Assembly (NCBI GenBank): GCA_034521975.1
Contig: JAXHLR010000005.1
Span: 372,001-436,000, forward strand
DNA length: 64,000 bases
Source of the DNA: Acidimicrobiales bacterium
Lineage (GTDB): Bacteria > Actinomycetota > Acidimicrobiia > Acidimicrobiales > SKKL01
Direction of reading: 5' to 3'
The translations under genes and the position numbers were made by a program. Of this stretch, positions 29,345 to 38,538 are shown piece by piece (position 1 is the stretch's first letter; every line of letters begins with the position of its first letter). The notes under the pieces were generated by a model. That model had not been told where the DNA came from, ran no database searches, and worked only from the letters and a program-made list of their open reading frames with translations.

Positions 29345-31194
29345 CACCCGCCCCCGACATCAGCGCGGCGTGCGCCGACGCTGAGAGCGCCGGGTTCACC
29401 GATACCGCCGGTACCGGTTTCGAGACCGAGATCGACTGTCTCGCCGGCTTCGGTGTCACCACCGGCACCACCGCCACCACCTACTCGCCTGCGGTGCAGG
29501 TGCGCCGCAGCCAGATGGCGCTGTTCTACTACCGGGTCGGCGTCGCCGCCGGTCTGACCTGGGACACCAGCGATGCCGGGTTCGGTGACCTTGCCGGTCT
29601 CGAGCCCGACTTCGTCGACGCCGTCAACGCGCTGGCCAACGCCGGCATCGTCCAGGGCACCTCGGCCACCGAGTTCTCGCCCCAGGACCGGATCCGTCGC
29701 AGCCAGATGGCGCTGTTCATCGATCGGTTCCAGGAGGAGCTGACCGGGTTCGGCTACAGCGACGGCTTCACCGGCTCCGATCTGTTCCCCGACATCGACA
29801 CCCTGAGCGCCGAGGCTCGCCTGGCGGTCAACGGCATCGGTTCGGTCGGCATCTCCCAGGGTGACGCCTCCGGCAACTATGTGCCGTCGGGGTTCGTGTC
29901 CCGCCAGCAGATGGCGGCGTTCATCGTCCGCCACCTGGCCGAGAACGGCCTCGAGGTCCCCGGCGCCGACGTCAGCGGTGTGATCATCGAGGCCAACGAC
30001 TTCGGTCCCGGCGATGCCGCGGCGACCGGTGACGAGTACATCATCTCCACCGGCGACGAGATCGTCACCGCCGAGGTCGGGGCTGATCCCGAGTTCTTCC
30101 TCGACGGCGTCTCGGCCACTGCCGCCGTGTTCGCCGGCAGCGCTGGCGTGGGCGACATGATCACCTGGAACGAGGATGCCGACACGCACGACGTCAGCCC
30201 GCAGGACGTGCTCACCGCCGGGTTCGTCGTCGGCGAGGAGCTGCACGCCGGTGGTGGTGGCTCGACCAACCTGATCGAGCCCTACTCCGGCGCGACGTTG
30301 GAGTTCAACACCGACCCCACCGACCCGACCGACTTCGGAGACTCGCTCGACCTCGACCGCAACACCAGCGGTGATTCCGCGGACGATCCGATCTATCGGG
30401 TCGGCAACCAGACCGTCGCCGACTACGACGCCTTCGCCGCCGAGATCAGCTTCGGCGACGTTCTCACCGTCGAGAACTACAACGACGCCGATGAGGCGGT
30501 CATCTACCGGCTCCAGAACGACAGCATCGTCGGCGGCTTCGCCGACACGGGCGACTACATCACCGGTCTCGGTAGCAACGACATCGAGATCCGCGTCGAC
30601 ACCGACGGTCGGGTCGAGTACGCCGCCGTCAGCCCCGCTGGCGTGACGCCCATCGGCAACGAGCCCGACACGTCCGACACCTGGTTCACCCTGACCGACA
30701 CGGGCTACGTGGATGGCGAGCAGCGCTTCACCGCCGAGGGCGCGCCCTACGACCACGACGGCATCGACGCCTGGCTCACCGGGGCACTCGACGACCTCGA
30801 GGGCGATGACTTCATCCGCTTGACCTACAGCCGCTCCGGCGGGGTCGAGCAGTTCGTCTTCACCGTGGTCGACGCCGAGGATCCCGCCGTCGAGCCCGGC
30901 AGCATCAGTGGCACCTTCGTCGCTGGCAGCGCCGTCTATCCGGGATCTGCCGGTGGCACCTCGGTGGACTTCCAGGTCCTGGTCGACGGTGATGTCTACG
31001 ACGTGATCGCGAGCTCGCCCGAGGCCGCCATCCTCGTCGACGGTGTCATCACTGCCGTCAACGAAGTGCCGACAGACGTCGATGCGGGTGCGTCGGTGAC
31101 CATCTCGGTCGAGGACGACAGCCAGATCAGCGACACCGCGACGCAGGTCGACGTCTACGCCGACGGCGATCTCGTCCTCATCACCAACCCGTAG
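29233..31194 (+). CDS. SLH-like repeat surface protein 2 (beta type)
   Basis: 653 residues from GTG 29233, same leader and signal peptide as protein 1. Three SLH-like repeats follow ('FTDTAGTGFETEIDCLAGFG', 'QGTSATEFSPQDRIRRSQMA', 'PSGFVSRQQMAAFIVRH'). The tail has the repeating elements 'DEYIISTGDEIVTAEV', 'PIYRVGNQTVADYDAFAAEI', 'ISFGDVLTVENYNDADEAVI' and 'IRLTYSRSGGVEQFVFTV'. It then has an extra C-terminal domain of about 100 residues absent from alpha types ('GSISGTFVAGSAVYPGSAGG' to 'GDLVLITNP'). It is very poor in cysteine and rich in Asp/Thr, as expected for an exported beta protein, perhaps calcium-dependent. It is paired with protein 4. Confidence 0.85.
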   Translation: MSDGSPMARWRRRTAMVMAAMLAVALVPLAGPAGAQPAPAPDISAACADAESAGFTDTAGTGFETEIDCLAGFGVTTGTTATTYSPAVQVRRSQMALFYYRVGVAAGLTWDTSDAGFGDLAGLEPDFVDAVNALANAGIVQGTSATEFSPQDRIRRSQMALFIDRFQEELTGFGYSDGFTGSDLFPDIDTLSAEARLAVNGIGSVGISQGDASGNYVPSGFVSRQQMAAFIVRHLAENGLEVPGADVSGVIIEANDFGPGDAAATGDEYIISTGDEIVTAEVGADPEFFLDGVSATAAVFAGSAGVGDMITWNEDADTHDVSPQDVLTAGFVVGEELHAGGGGSTNLIEPYSGATLEFNTDPTDPTDFGDSLDLDRNTSGDSADDPIYRVGNQTVADYDAFAAEISFGDVLTVENYNDADEAVIYRLQNDSIVGGFADTGDYITGLGSNDIEIRVDTDGRVEYAAVSPAGVTPIGNEPDTSDTWFTLTDTGYVDGEQRFTAEGAPYDHDGIDAWLTGALDDLEGDDFIRLTYSRSGGVEQFVFTVVDAEDPAVEPGSISGTFVAGSAVYPGSAGGTSVDFQVLVDGDVYDVIASSPEAAILVDGVITAVNEVPTDVDAGASVTISVEDDSQISDTATQVDVYADGDLVLITNP

Positions 31195-31235
31195 CCACTC
31201 TCGGGGATCGATCGGTCCCCGGTCGACCACGAGCA

Positions 31236-31271
31236 CGAGTGGGGGCCGGCCACGAGGCCGGCCCCCACTCG
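31236..31271 (+). terminator. Terminator-like hairpin after SLH protein 2
   Basis: A perfect 15-bp stem (31236-31250 with 31257-31271, including GAGTGGGGGCCGGC) closes a 6-nt loop CACGAG, 40 nt after the stop codon. There is no clear T-run. A related hairpin with the same loop letters follows SLH protein 4 at 35094, so the element travels with the beta-type genes. Confidence 0.7.
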
Positions 31272-31319
31272 CGCACTAGCGTGGGTGGGGCATCGACACG
31301 CGCGTGAGGGAGCGGGACG

Positions 31320-32874
31320 ATGAGCGGGTATCGAGCCCGGAGAACGACGGCGCCGATCGTGGCGGCCCTGGTCGCCGTCGTGTCGCTGTCGGCATCGGTG
31401 GTGGGGGTCGCGCCGGTCGGGGCCGACCCTGCGGCGCCGCCCGACACTGAGCCGGCCTGCGGTCACGTGGGATCGGCGGGCTTCACCGACACCGGGGGCA
31501 CCGGGTTCGAGGCGGTCATCGACTGCCTTGCCGCCTTCGGTGTCACCTCCGGCACCACCGCCACCACCTACTCGCCTGCGGTGCAGGTGCGCCGGAGCCA
31601 GATGGCGCTGTTCTACCACCGGGTCGGTGACGAGTTCGGCCTGCCCTGGGACACCAGCGATGCCGGGTTCGGCGACCTCGACGGACTCGACGCCGAGTTC
31701 GTCGACGCCATCAACGCGCTGGCCAACGCCGGCATCGTCAACGGCACCTCGGCCACCGAGTTCTCGCCCCAGGACCGCATCCGTCGCAGCCAGATGGCGT
31801 TGTTCATCGACCGCTTCCAGCAGCACGCGACGAGCGTCGCCTACAGCGACGGCTTCGCGGGCGACGACCTGTTCCCCGACATCTCGACCCTGGGCGCCGA
31901 GGCCCGGGCGGCGGTCAACGGCATCGGTTCGGTCGGCATCTCCCAGGGTGACGGCGACGGCGACTACGTGCCGTCGGGGTTCGTGTCCCGCCAGCAGATG
32001 GCGGCGTTCATCGTCCGCCACCTGGCCGAGAACGATCTGGCGGCGCCCGGCGCCCCGGTCGGGGGCGTCCTCGTCGCGTACACCTCGGGCAGCGGCTATG
32101 TCTTCTCCGACTGGAACAAGCTGGTCGAGGTCGACATCGAACCCGGCGACGCGTTCTTCATCGACGGGGAACCGGCGACCGAGGCCGCCTTCGAGGCCGC
32201 GCTGTCGTCGAGCACGACCGGGCTCGGCCACCAGATCGTCCACGAGGGGGCGAGCGACAGCCACGACGTGGTCCCTCGCGACGACGAGGAGCTCGCCCTC
32301 CACGGGTTCGTGGTCGGCCCCGACCTGGACCTGACGGCGTCGCCGATCGAGGCGAGCCTGGTCGAGCTGGTGTCGGGCATCACGCTGGTGGATTCGGCCG
32401 ACCTCGGCTGGGGCGACGTCGACACCTACCGGGTGGCGTCCACGACGGTCACCGAGTCCGAGTTCCTGGACGAGATCAACTTCGGCGACACCCTGGCCAT
32501 CGGTGACGAGGGCGGTGAGCGCATCGCCACCCTCAACAACCACAGCAGCAGGGCGTTCATCGGCGACGAGGCGAACATCGGTGCCCCGGACCCGGGGGTC
32601 CAGATCGCGGTGCAGGTCGACCACGGCGAGTTCGTTGGCGGCAACGACCTCGCCGGCGGTGACGCGTTCGTGCTCAGCCAGGCCGCCTACGACGCCGGTG
32701 AACAGGAGTTCAGCGTCGACGGCACGGCCTACGACTACACCGACATCGAGGACTTCCTGGTGAACGGCACCGGCGGCTCGACGATCGGCGAGCTGGTCGA
32801 CGGACGGGCTGTCGCTCCACTACCGCCGCGACGGCGGGGTCGAGCGCTTCGAGCTCTGGACCTCAGCGCCCTGA
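31320..32874 (+). CDS. SLH-like repeat surface protein 3 (alpha type), frameshift near 3' end
   Basis: About 517 residues after correction. The signal peptide is unlike its neighbours ('TTAPIVAALVAVVSLSASVV'), but the mature part is homologous to protein 1: three SLH-like repeats ('ACGHVGSAGFTDTGGTGFEA', 'VQVRRSQMALFYHRVGDEFG', 'ALANAGIVNGTSATEFSPQD') and the alpha tail ('STTGLGHQIVHEGASDSHDV', 'NFGDTLAIGDEGGER'). Near 32800 an extra G in 'gacggacggg' shifts the frame. The open frame then runs on to 32978 through arginine-rich nonsense. Removing it restores 'LSLHYRRDGGVERFELW' and a stop at 32872-32874, matching the end of protein 1. The ATG has GAGGGAG upstream. Confidence 0.82.
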
Positions 32875-33000
32875 AACCGTCCGAGAGAAATTCCGGCCGA
32901 GGTGGTACCCCGTTGCGATCCGGTGACGGTTACGGACGTGTGAGCCTCACCTGCGGGTGGGGCGAGCGGCGAGCGTGACGGTCCCGTGACGCCAGGGTCC

Positions 33001-33030
33001 TTGATCCTGGTTGTCGCAGGTCTGTAACGT
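33001..33030 (+). promoter_or_regulatory. Possible promoter of SLH protein 4
   Basis: TTGATC (33001-33006) and TAACGT (33025-33030) are spaced by 18 nt in the 277-nt gap before the TTG start at 33152. This would give an untranslated leader of about 115 nt. It differs from the 208-bp leader of proteins 1 and 2. Matches to consensus are partial, so this is tentative. Confidence 0.3.
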
Positions 33031-33151
33031 TCGCACCGACTGTGCTCGGGTGTTTCCCGTTGCAGTCAGATGGGCAGGGCTCATCGACCAGGCCGATCCG
33101 GCCGACATCGGAGCCCCTTGCCGGTTTCCCACCACAACGAGGAGAAATGCT

Positions 33152-35042
33152 TTGAGTCAACACTCATTTGCGACGTCACTGCGGCGCCGCATCGCGATCG
33201 TGATGGCGGCCATGCTCGCCCTCACGCTGGTGCCGCTCGCCGGCCCCGCTGGTGCGCAGCCGGCACCCGCCCCCGACATCAGCACCTGCGATGACGCACC
33301 TGATGCCGGGTTCACCGATACCGCCGGTACCGGCTTCGAGACCGAGATCGATTGTCTCGCCGCCTTCGGAGTCACCACCGGCACCACCGCCACCACCTAC
33401 TCGCCTGCGGTGCAGGTGCGTCGGAGCCAGATGGCGCTGTTCTACTACCGCGTCGGCACCGCTGCCGGCCTGACCTGGGACACCAGCGATGCCGGGTTCA
33501 CCGACCTCGCCGGTCTCGACGCCGACTTCGTCGACGCCATCAACGCGCTGGCCAACGCCGGCATCGTCCAGGGCACCTCGGCCACCGAGTTCTCGCCCCA
33601 GGACCGCATCCGTCGTAGCCAGATGGCGCTGTTCATCGATCGGTTCCAGGAGGAGCTGACCGGGTTCGCCTACAGCGACGGCTTCACCGGCGACGACCTG
33701 TTCCCCGACATCTCGACCCTCGACGCCGAGGCTCGCCTCGCCGTCAACGGCATCGGCTCGGTCGGCATCTCCCAGGGTGATGCCTCCGGCAACTACGTGC
33801 CGTCGGGCTTCGTGTCCCGCCAGCAGATGGCAGCGTTCATCGTCCGCCACCTGGTCGACAACGGCTTCGAGGTCCCCGGCGCCGATGTCAGCGGCGTCAT
33901 CATCGAGGCCTACGATCCCACGCCTGGCGCAGGGAATCCGAACTACATCTTCTCGACCGGCGACGAGGTCGTCGAGGTTGAGGTCGGCGACGATCCCACC
34001 TTCATGGTGACCGGTGTGCCCGCGACGGAGACCGTCTTCGGCGCCTCCGCCCAGCTTGGTGCGATGGTCACCTACAACGAGGACGCCGACACCCACGACG
34101 TCACCCCGCAGGACGTCCTGGCGGCGGGCTTCACCGTCGGTTACGGCCTCGACCTCACCGGCCCGACGACCAACCTGATCGAGCCCTATTCGGGTGTCGA
34201 GATGGGATTCCTCGCTGATCCAGACGACAACACCTCCGGCACCACCGTGCTTGAGCTGGACAACAACACCAGCGGCGATGCTGCGGACGCTCCGGTCTAC
34301 CGCGTCGGCAACAACACGGTGACCTATGCAGTGTTCGAGGCGAACATCAGCTTCGGCGACACTCTCACCGTCGAGAACTATGACGATGGCGACGCTGACA
34401 CCGACGTCATCTACCGGCTCCAGAACGGAGACATCAGCGGCGGCGCCGACGTGGTCGACGCCACAGATGATCCGATCCTCATGACGATCGAGACCAACGA
34501 GTGGAACGTCGGCAACGACTTGGCCGGCGCCAGCCCATTCCAGTTGGACTCCGGTGAATACACTGCCGGGACCCAGCGCTTCAGCGCCGACGGGACCCCC
34601 TACAACCTGGCAGGCATCGGTACCTGGCTCGACGACGCGATCGACGGCCTGGGCACAGACGACTACGTGCGGGTGACCTACACCCGGTCTAGTGGCGTCG
34701 AGGACTTCGCCTTCACCGTCGTCGAAGCCGACGAGGATGACGAAGCCGAGGCCGGCTCGATCACCGGCACCTACGTCGGTGGCACTGCCTCCAACGGCAC
34801 TCTGGGTGGAGCCGCCGGATCCTTCGACATCCTCGTCGATGGCGACGTCGTCACGGTCGAGGTTTCCATGCCTGATGCGGGCATCCTTGTCGACGGCGTC
34901 ATCACGTCGGTTGATGAGATCGCAGGCGCGATCGATGCTGGCGCCTCGGTCACTGTCATGGTCGAGGATGACGGTCAGCTTGAGACCGATCCCGTCACGG
35001 CATCCGCAGGACGGCGATCTCGTCCTCATCACCAACCCGTAA
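33152..35042 (+). CDS. SLH-like repeat surface protein 4 (beta type), frameshift near 3' end
   Basis: About 629 residues after correction. The TTG start at 33152 is set by GAGGAG 7 nt upstream and by alignment of the signal peptide ('AIVMAAMLALTLVPLAGPAG') with proteins 1 and 2. Three SLH-like repeats are followed by a beta-type tail close to protein 2: 'NEDADTHDVTPQDVLAAGF', 'TTNLIEPYSGVEMGF', 'PVYRVGNNTVTYAVFEANIS', 'VRVTYTRSSGVEDFAFTVVE', and the extra domain 'GSITGTYVGGTASNGTLGGA'. Around 35000 a one-base change moves the frame. The other frame gives the ending 'DGDLVLITNP' with TAA at 35040, identical to protein 2, so the open frame running to 35062 is wrong. Confidence 0.84.
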
Positions 35043-35093
35043 GGGAACCGCTACCAACGTGAAGGTCTGACCTTCACCGCATAGCAACACCCT

Positions 35094-35134
35094 CGAGGAG
35101 CGGGGGCTGGCCACGAGCTGGCCCCCGCTCCTCG
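35094..35134 (+). terminator. Terminator-like hairpin after SLH protein 4
   Basis: A 14-bp stem pairs CGAGGAGCGGGGGC (35094-35107) with its complement (35121-35134) around a 13-nt loop containing TGGCCACGAGCTG. The CACGAG centre and G/C-rich core resemble the hairpin at 31236-31271. It sits 51 nt after the corrected stop. Confidence 0.65.
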
Positions 35135-35223
35135 CGTCGGGATCGCAGCGGGCCGGCGACCCGGCGCAGCCACCTCCCCATCGACCGGCACCGCTGGTGT
35201 CTCCACGGAGGAACGTGCCCACC

Positions 35224-37080
35224 ATGACCCCCACCCCCAGATCTCGCCGCCGGGCCGCCACCCTCGGCCTCGCCGCGGCCCTCACCATCGCCCTCGTCGC
35301 CGCCGGAGCACCCCTCGCCCCGGTCGCCGCCGACGAGCTCGAGCCCTACGCCGACCCGGTCCCCCACGCCACCGGCTACCACGTCACCTCGCGCTCCGAA
35401 CCCACCCCCGGGATCGAGTACCTGCGCCTGCAGCGCGGCTCGCCCCAGGCCGAGGTCCACGCCCTGCGCCTCGCCCCCTCGGTGCTGGCCCGCCTCGAGA
35501 TCGTCACCGCGTCGGACCACCAGGCCCGCACCCCCACCCGCGAGACCACCACCTCGATGTGTCGCCGGGTCCGCTGCGTCGCCGCGATCAACGGCGACTA
35601 CTACCACCTCGCCGACGGGCTCCCCGCCGGGCCCGTCGTCACCGGCGGCGAGCTGCGCTTCGGCATCGGCGACATCACCCACGGCGCCGTGCTCATCGAC
35701 GGCGGCCGCCGCTTCAGCGCCGTCACCACCGACGAGCTCACCTGGACCGTGCGGGTCCAGACCGGCGCCGAGGTCGACCTCACCCTCGACCGGATCAACC
35801 GCAGCATCCGCGACGGTGGCACCGCGCTCTACACCAGCCGCTACGGCCCCAGCACCGGCACCCCGGCCGGCACCCTGGAGGTCACCGCCCGCCTCGCCGA
35901 CGGCGCCGACCATCCGGTGGGCCAGGCCCCACTCGAGATCGTCGACCGCAGCACCGACGGCGACAGCCCCATCCCGGCCGGCCACGTCGTCATCGCCGCC
36001 AGGGGCGACCGCACCCACGACCTCGAGCTGATGTGGGCCCACGGCGCCGCCGGGCTCGCCTCGGCGATCCTCACCGTCGACATCGGCCCCACCCACCACG
36101 CCATCGGCGGCTCGCCGGTGCTGCTGCGCAACGGCCGCTACCACTTCCCGTGGGAAGACCCCGCGCCGGCCACCCAAGGCCGCCGGCCCCGCACCATCAT
36201 CGGCTGGACCCCCGCCGGCGAGGTGCTGCTCGTCACCGTCGACGGCGACCGGCCCGGCTACAGCGTCGGCATCAACCTGCCCGAAGCCGCCCGGCTGCTG
36301 GCCCGCCTCGGCGCCATCGAAGGCGTCATGCTCGACGGCGGCGCCTCCTCGACGATGGTGATCGCCGGCCAGGTCCGCAACCGGCCCACCGGCGGTGAAC
36401 GGGCCGTCGGCGGCGCCGTGGTCGTGCTGTCGGAGTGGGGGCGCAACATCTCCACCGCCGCGGCCCGCAGCATCGACCCCGCCTGCCCCGACCCGGTGGT
36501 GCCCGCCAGCACCTTCGACGACCTCGGCACCGCCAACCCGCATGCCCCCGCGGTCAACTGCGTCGCCTGGTGGCAGATCACCCAGGGGGTCACGCCCCTG
36601 CGCTACGCACCGACCGGGGTGGTCACCCGCGGCCAGATGGCCACCTTCCTCGTCCGGTTCCTCGAAGCCTCCGGGGCCACCGTCCCCGACACCGCGCCCG
36701 CCGCCTTCCCCGACGCCGCCGGCCACTCCCACGCCCCCAACATCAACCGGCTGGCCGCCATGGGCATCGTCGGCGGGTTCTCCGACGGCCTCTACCGCCC
36801 CGACGCCCCCGTCACCCGGGCCCAGATGGCGTCGTTCATCGCCCGCACCTGGGAGCACCGCCTCGGCACCCCGCTGCCCGCCGACGCCGACTTCTTCGAG
36901 GACGACTCGCTCGACACCCACGAGCGCAACATCAACGGCATCGCCCAGGCCGGCATCGCCGCCGGGGTCACCGCCGTCGCCTACGACCCGGCCAGCCCGG
37001 TCCGCCGCGACCAGATGGCCACCTTCCTCGCCCGGTCCATGGCCGAGCTCGTCGCCGGAGGGGTCACCGCACTGCCATGA
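35224..37080 (+). CDS. Phosphodiester glycosidase (NAGPA-type) with three SLH repeats
   Basis: 618 residues. After the signal peptide ('LGLAAALTIALVAAGAPLAP') comes a phosphodiester glycosidase domain to about residue 410. It shows 'VAAINGDYYHL', 'AVLIDGGRRFSAVTTDELTW', 'AIGGSPVLLRNGRYHFPWED', 'RRPRTIIGWTPAGEVLLVTV' and the characteristic 'GAIEGVMLDGGASSTMVIAG'. The family includes the enzyme that removes GlcNAc from GlcNAc-1-phosphate diesters. Three C-terminal SLH repeats end in 'VTRGQMATFLVRF', 'VTRAQMASFIART' and 'VRRDQMATFLARS'. Outside the cell it could trim phosphodiester-linked sugars of the wall polymer. The ATG at 35224 was chosen with GGAGG upstream; GTG 35215 is possible. It is first of an overlapping operon. 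Confidence 0.87.
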   Translation: MTPTPRSRRRAATLGLAAALTIALVAAGAPLAPVAADELEPYADPVPHATGYHVTSRSEPTPGIEYLRLQRGSPQAEVHALRLAPSVLARLEIVTASDHQARTPTRETTTSMCRRVRCVAAINGDYYHLADGLPAGPVVTGGELRFGIGDITHGAVLIDGGRRFSAVTTDELTWTVRVQTGAEVDLTLDRINRSIRDGGTALYTSRYGPSTGTPAGTLEVTARLADGADHPVGQAPLEIVDRSTDGDSPIPAGHVVIAARGDRTHDLELMWAHGAAGLASAILTVDIGPTHHAIGGSPVLLRNGRYHFPWEDPAPATQGRRPRTIIGWTPAGEVLLVTVDGDRPGYSVGINLPEAARLLARLGAIEGVMLDGGASSTMVIAGQVRNRPTGGERAVGGAVVVLSEWGRNISTAAARSIDPACPDPVVPASTFDDLGTANPHAPAVNCVAWWQITQGVTPLRYAPTGVVTRGQMATFLVRFLEASGATVPDTAPAAFPDAAGHSHAPNINRLAAMGIVGGFSDGLYRPDAPVTRAQMASFIARTWEHRLGTPLPADADFFEDDSLDTHERNINGIAQAGIAAGVTAVAYDPASPVRRDQMATFLARSMAELVAGGVTALP

Positions 37081-37127
37081 CCGCCCCCGCCCTGCCACCC
37101 CGGACCCGATCGTGGGACCATTGGTCG

Positions 37128-38538
37128 ATGCGACCCCTGGCCAGGACACTGACCGCGGCCGTGGTCGCGCTGTTGGTGGTGCTGGCGACCGCGGCGGTCG
37201 CCCCGGCCGCCACCACCGACGCCGACCGCGACACCGTCACCGCCCAGGTGGTCGGCGGCACCGACGCCGAACCCGACACCGCCCCCTGGGTCGTGGCCGT
37301 CATGCGCGCCGGGCAGGCCAGCGCCTATGACCGTCAGGTGTGCGGCGGCACCCTCGTCGCCCCCGGGTGGGTCCTCACCGCCTCGCACTGCGTGGTCGAC
37401 CCCGCCACCGGGGATGCGCTCGCCCCCGCCCAGGTGGCCATCGGCGCCGGCAGCACCGACCTCGACGCCCCCGAGCTGGTCGAGCTGGCGGTCGACGAGG
37501 TGCTGGTCCACCCCGATTCCGCCGAGTGCGGACCCCTCGAAGGCCGCGAAGCCTTCGAGTGCCGGGCCCCGGTCGACGCCGCCCTCCTGCGGGTGGCCGG
37601 CACCGACGCCGTGGCATCGACCATCACCCTCGCCCGGCCCCACCAGCGCCACCTGCTCGCCGCCGGCACCACCGCCACCGTCTACGGCTGGGGTGCGCTC
37701 GACGCCGCCACCACCAGCTTCCCCACCCGGCTGCAGGCCGCCTCGGTGACCGATCCAGACCCACGAGCGCTGCGAGGGCGACTACCCCGGCGTCTACGAC
37801 CCCGCCACCATGCGCTGCACCGCCGCCCCCGACGAGGACGCCCCGGCCGACGCCTGCACCGGCGACAGCGGCGGTCCGCTCGTCACCACCGACGACCGTG
37901 GCCGGGCCCGCCAGGTCGGCATCGTCAGCTTCGGCACCGCCCTGCGGTGCGCCGAGACCCCCGCGGTGTACCTCACCACCGGCGCGGTGCACGCCTGGAT
38001 CGGCTCGGTCACCGGCATCGTCACCTTCTCCGACCTGGTCGGCACCCCCCACGCCGACGCCATCATCGCCCTCGCCGAGCGCGGCATCGCCTCCGGACGC
38101 ACCGACGGCACCTACGGGCCCAACCAGCCCATCACCCGGGCCCAGATGGCCACCGTGCTCACCCGGGCCCTCGGCCTGACCCCCACCCCCGCCGACTTCG
38201 ACGACGTGCCCGCCGACCACCCCCACAACGCCAGCATCGGCGCCGTGGTCGCCGCCGGCATCACCTCCGGGCGCGCCGACGGCACCTTCGGGCCCGACGC
38301 GGCGGTCAACCGGGGCCAGATGGCCACCTTCCTGCTGCGAGCCCTCAGCTTGGACCCCCAGCCCGCCGATGTACCCGACGTGGACATCAGTCACCCCCAT
38401 TACCACAGCATCGGAGCGATCATGGACGCCGGCATCTCCACCGGGCGCGCCGACGGCACCTTCGCCCCCGAGCTGACCGTCACCCGAGGCCAGCTCGCCA
38501 GCTTCCTCACCCGAGCGCTGGGAGTGCCCGTTGGCTGA
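37128..38538 (+). CDS. Trypsin-like serine protease (S1) with SLH repeats, one-base frameshift
   Basis: The first frame gives a signal peptide ('LTAAVVALLVVLATAAVAPA') and an S1 domain: 'AQVVGGTDAEPDTAPWVVAV', the catalytic His in 'VLTASHCVV', and Asp in 'APVDAALLRVAG'. Near 37750 a one-base change is needed to continue as 'HERCEGDYPGVYDPATMRC' and the catalytic Ser in 'ACTGDSGGPLVTT'. Three SLH repeats follow ('ITRAQMATVLTRA', 'VNRGQMATFLLRA', 'VTRGQLASFLTRA'). After correction it is about 469 residues with the triad intact. An in-frame ATG at 37077 overlapping the previous stop is an alternative start. It overlaps the subtilase gene by 8 nt. Confidence 0.85.

Noticed and set aside
32875-32978. 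Arginine-rich C-terminus of SLH protein 3 as a genuine extension
   Set aside because: Alignment to protein 1 shows the true ending in another frame at 32874; the extension is out-of-frame noise.
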